Source: a bacterium (GTDB lineage: Bacteria > Bacillota_I > Bacilli_A > Mycoplasmatales > Mycoplasmoidaceae). From it: a DNA stretch of 8,518 nt. The notes under the pieces were generated by a model that saw nothing but the letters and a program-made list of their open reading frames with translations, searched no databases and had not been told where the DNA came from. The stretch is from NCBI GenBank assembly GCA_017394375.1, contig JAFPYV010000036.1, forward strand, positions 1-8,518, read 5' to 3'. This document shows positions 6,360-8,518 of this stretch, piece after piece. The translations under genes and the position numbers were made by a program. How positions within the stretch are numbered: position 1 is the stretch's first letter; each line of letters opens with the position of its first letter.

Positions 6360-7499
6360 TTACATTCTTTCTTTTAAACTAACTCAATTATTTTGCAATT
6401 GAATGAGAAATTGCTTTAGTTCTAATCAATTCTTTAATTCTTGCGGAGTTAATTCATTTTCTGGAATGTAAATAACTTGATAATTTGAAAGATAATTATC
6501 ACCAAATTGTTTGATTGTTTGCACACCTTTATTTTGTAAAGATGCATATTCTTTATCAGTTACAGTGATGATTATTTTATTTTCATTACCAGCATATTCT
6601 TTAAATCGTTCATCATCATTGCTTGGCGAAACAATGATATATTTATCTTTGTCTAAACTATCAAAATAACTAATGACTAATAACTTAATGTCAGTAAAAG
6701 ATCATTCATTACTATTTGAGGAAGTATTGTTTAAAATTTTCGAATAAACAAACAACTTATCTTCATCATTAGTAATTGCTTTTAAGATGCGAATGATGGC
6801 ATCTCGATATGCATCTCGACTTAGATTCTTGCGTTCGCGATTTAATGCCTTGCGTAATGCAGCATTCGTTTCTAAAATATTGTAGTTAAAAATTAAATTT
6901 TCGTCATCACTTATTTTCATACCATTGACAAAGATTTCACCACTTGCACCATCATTATTAACCATGATGTTACCCTTTGGAGTTTTGATGACTTTTTGTC
7001 ATTCTTTGAATATTGCAAATTTACTTTTTGCATCATTTACTTCTTCAATGCTTATAGGACTAATTGTGACTAAAGTACCTTTTTGTTCTTGCAAGTTGTT
7101 TTCCCGTTGCATATGAATAGTTGGAATATCTTCTTTAATGCCTTCCTTGCGAGTAATGATTGGCGTATAAATTCCAAAATCACTTTTGAAAGTAATGTTA
7201 ATGTGGTGTCTTACTAAAACCGCAATGGCATCTTTTAAACCAATACCAAATTTACCAATGGTATTTAGTGCATCTTTCTTTTCACTACTTTCATTTTGAA
7301 TAAAATGAATGTTTTTTATCCCCCGTCCTTCATCTTTAATAATTAAAGTTTTTGTTTGTTCATTATAATCAACTTTAATTGGATTTGGGATTTTAGCAAT
7401 TAAATGTTCATCAATTGCGTTGGCAATTAATTCTCTAACTGCATCACTTATTTTTCAATCTGATAAAATTTCTTTGATGTTTAAATCTAATAATTCCAT
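6360..7499 (-). CDS. GHKL-type ATPase (Hsp90/gyrase B/MutL fold), probably truncated by a TAA
   Basis: A 379-residue protein with a GHKL (HATPase_c) nucleotide site at its N-terminus: N-box ELIANAID (E23, N27, D30), G1 box DEGRG (D56-G60) and G2 box GKFGIG (G82-G87). The next ~130 residues look like the rest of the ATPase fold. Residues ~215-240 hold a conserved-looking basic helix, LNRERKNLSRDAYRDAI. The rest is an alpha/beta region of unknown role. No histidine-kinase dimerisation domain or gyrase toprim domain is seen, so it is closer to MORC-like or other stand-alone GHKL ATPases used in DNA transactions or defence; that placement is inference. The start is supported by AAAGGA (- strand, 7514-7509), 9 bases before ATG. 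A terminator lies just upstream with almost no room for a promoter, so read-through from the coiled-coil gene is possible. The frame resumes after the TAA into an HExxH segment. Several TGA codons are read as Trp. Confidence 0.8.
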
Positions 7500-7529
7500 T
7501 TTTGTTTTTCCTTTGGGTCAGTTTTAATT

Positions 7530-7557
7530 AAAAAAGAAGGAAACAAATTTTCCTTCT
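7530..7557 (-). terminator. Terminator between the coiled-coil gene and the GHKL gene
   Basis: On the - strand AGAAGGAAA pairs with TTTCCTTCT (7557-7549 with 7543-7535) around a 5-base loop, followed by a T-run. It ends the coiled-coil gene, and its U-tract ends only ~30 bases before the GHKL start. Confidence 0.75.
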
Positions 7558-7581
7558 CTTCAATTTTAAATTGCTTGTAAA

Positions 7582-8518
7582 TTAATAGCAAATAAAGTAA
7601 ATACTATCTAATGATAGATTTAACTTATTAACAATATATTTAATTAATTCAAGGATATTAGCTTGCTGATATTGAATAATTAATCGATAAATTGTATCAG
7701 CAATTTTAAAAGTAATATTTTCTTGGTTAGCTTGTTGAATTAGTTTATTATTTTGAAATACTAATGATGATTGATTCTTTTCAATGATTGTTAAATTATT
7801 GAATGCTTGGTTTTCATTACAATTTCATAATTTTGCAATAAATTGACCTTGGTATGCTGCATATAATACTTTAATAATTGTGTTAATAACTTGCATCCAA
7901 CTGGTTACAGGATATAACTTATCATTAATTGATAAATAAAGTACGTGCAGTTTAGGAAGTGTAGTTAGATTAGTATTTAAACTTATCTTTTTAGTTGAAG
8001 GAATTAATATAGTTAATGTCTTTAACAATTCAGTTGGATTAGTTAATAAATTAGTTGGTTCAATTTTATTTATTGAATGTTCTAACTGATTTCTTAATGT
8101 GGCATTTTGATTTTGTAAATTATTAATTTCTTTAACTAAATTAGCATTCGTAGTTGTCAATTGTTTAGTTTGGTTAGTTTGAAGATCAAGTTTATCAGTT
8201 AGTTCTTTTAACAAATGATCTTTGTTAGTTAATTCATTATTTGCATTGACTACATTGATCTTTTGATCATATAGTTGACTTGTTAGTTCATTCTTTTCAA
8301 TGTTTAATTTAGCTAATGATTGCTTTAGTTGCACAATTTCAGATGTTTTATTTAATAAATCTGCATCGTTTTTATCTAGTTTGGATTGTAATTTAGTTTG
8401 CAATTCACTAATCGTTTTATCAGTTTGATTTTTAATGTTTTCATATCATTCATCAACTCGGAGTTGATATTGTTTATTTAGTGATTGCTTGGTATCTTCT
8501 AGATCTTTGTTAAATTTA
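7582..8518 (-). CDS. Coiled-coil protein, C-terminal part (gene runs off the window)
   Basis: The frame is open from the window edge to TAA at 7582-7584 with TGA read as Trp; about 311 residues are visible and the start is beyond the window. The first ~150 visible residues are an extended coiled coil rich in Leu, Lys, Asn, Gln and Thr with heptad-like spacing (for example IVQLKQSLAKLNIEKNEL and LVKEINNLQNQNATLRNQL) and no Pro. A short Pro-containing linker (IEPTNLLTNPTELLKTL) leads to a ~150-residue mixed domain with SWMQVINTIIKVLYAAYQ and a Leu/Ile-rich C-terminal helix region. No membrane segment or catalytic motif is seen in this part. Coiled-coil tails of this kind occur in SMC-like, cytoskeletal and surface proteins, and I cannot assign one. 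It lies upstream of the GHKL gene on the same strand, separated by a terminator. Confidence 0.8.

Noticed and set aside
6925..7116. A 63-codon + strand frame opposite the GHKL gene
   Set aside because: It lies entirely antisense to a well-supported GHKL coding region with recognisable motifs and has no ribosome site.
6360..7499. Sensor histidine kinase or gyrase B
   Set aside because: It has the GHKL boxes but no HisKA/H-box dimerisation region, membrane segments or toprim/gyrase transducer motifs.

Overview
The window reads as a Mollicutes genome, most likely Spiroplasma or a close relative. Base composition is very AT-rich. Most reading frames become full-length, coherent proteins only when TGA is read as tryptophan (genetic code 4), with TGA and TGG both used in the same genes. 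No housekeeping gene, rRNA or tRNA is visible, so this is accessory DNA. The genus is an inference; the code-4 reading is seen directly in at least six frames.

Layout. (1) 1-2580, + strand: an upstream gene's terminator, then three membrane-protein genes. The first is a 368-residue protein with one N-terminal membrane anchor and an Ala/Gly-rich hydrophobic C-terminal third. The other two are paralogous ~195-residue proteins with two membrane segments each. They end in three tandem terminator-like hairpins. (2) 2582-3210: about 630 bases without a convincing gene. (3) 3212-4899, - strand: a promoter, a short GC-rich structured RNA ending in a strong intrinsic terminator, then an Abi_2 (AbiD/AbiF-type) HEPN ribonuclease gene. 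The HEPN gene is split by a -1 frame change at an A7 run. (4) 5141-5961, + strand, divergent from (3): a small ORF and a Fic/Doc-type toxin frame with motif HKLINGNKR. (5) 6105-7499, - strand: a GHKL (Hsp90/gyrase/MutL-type) ATPase whose C-terminal HExxH segment is cut off by one in-frame TAA. (6) 7582-window end, - strand: the C-terminal part of a coiled-coil protein of unknown function.

How the parts may work together. The centre looks like a small defence or toxin-antitoxin island: an RNA plus HEPN RNase pair back to back with a Doc-type toxin, followed by a GHKL ATPase. The order promoter, structured RNA, terminator, toxin gene resembles RNA-antitoxin (type III-like) systems and the reported AbiF plus ncRNA pairs. 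No second promoter is evident between RNA and toxin, so the toxin may be expressed by terminator read-through. All three enzyme-like genes of the island carry one lesion or recoding point (A7 frame change, frame break upstream of Doc, in-frame TAA). They are either decaying, contain sequencing errors, or in the A7 case use recoding.
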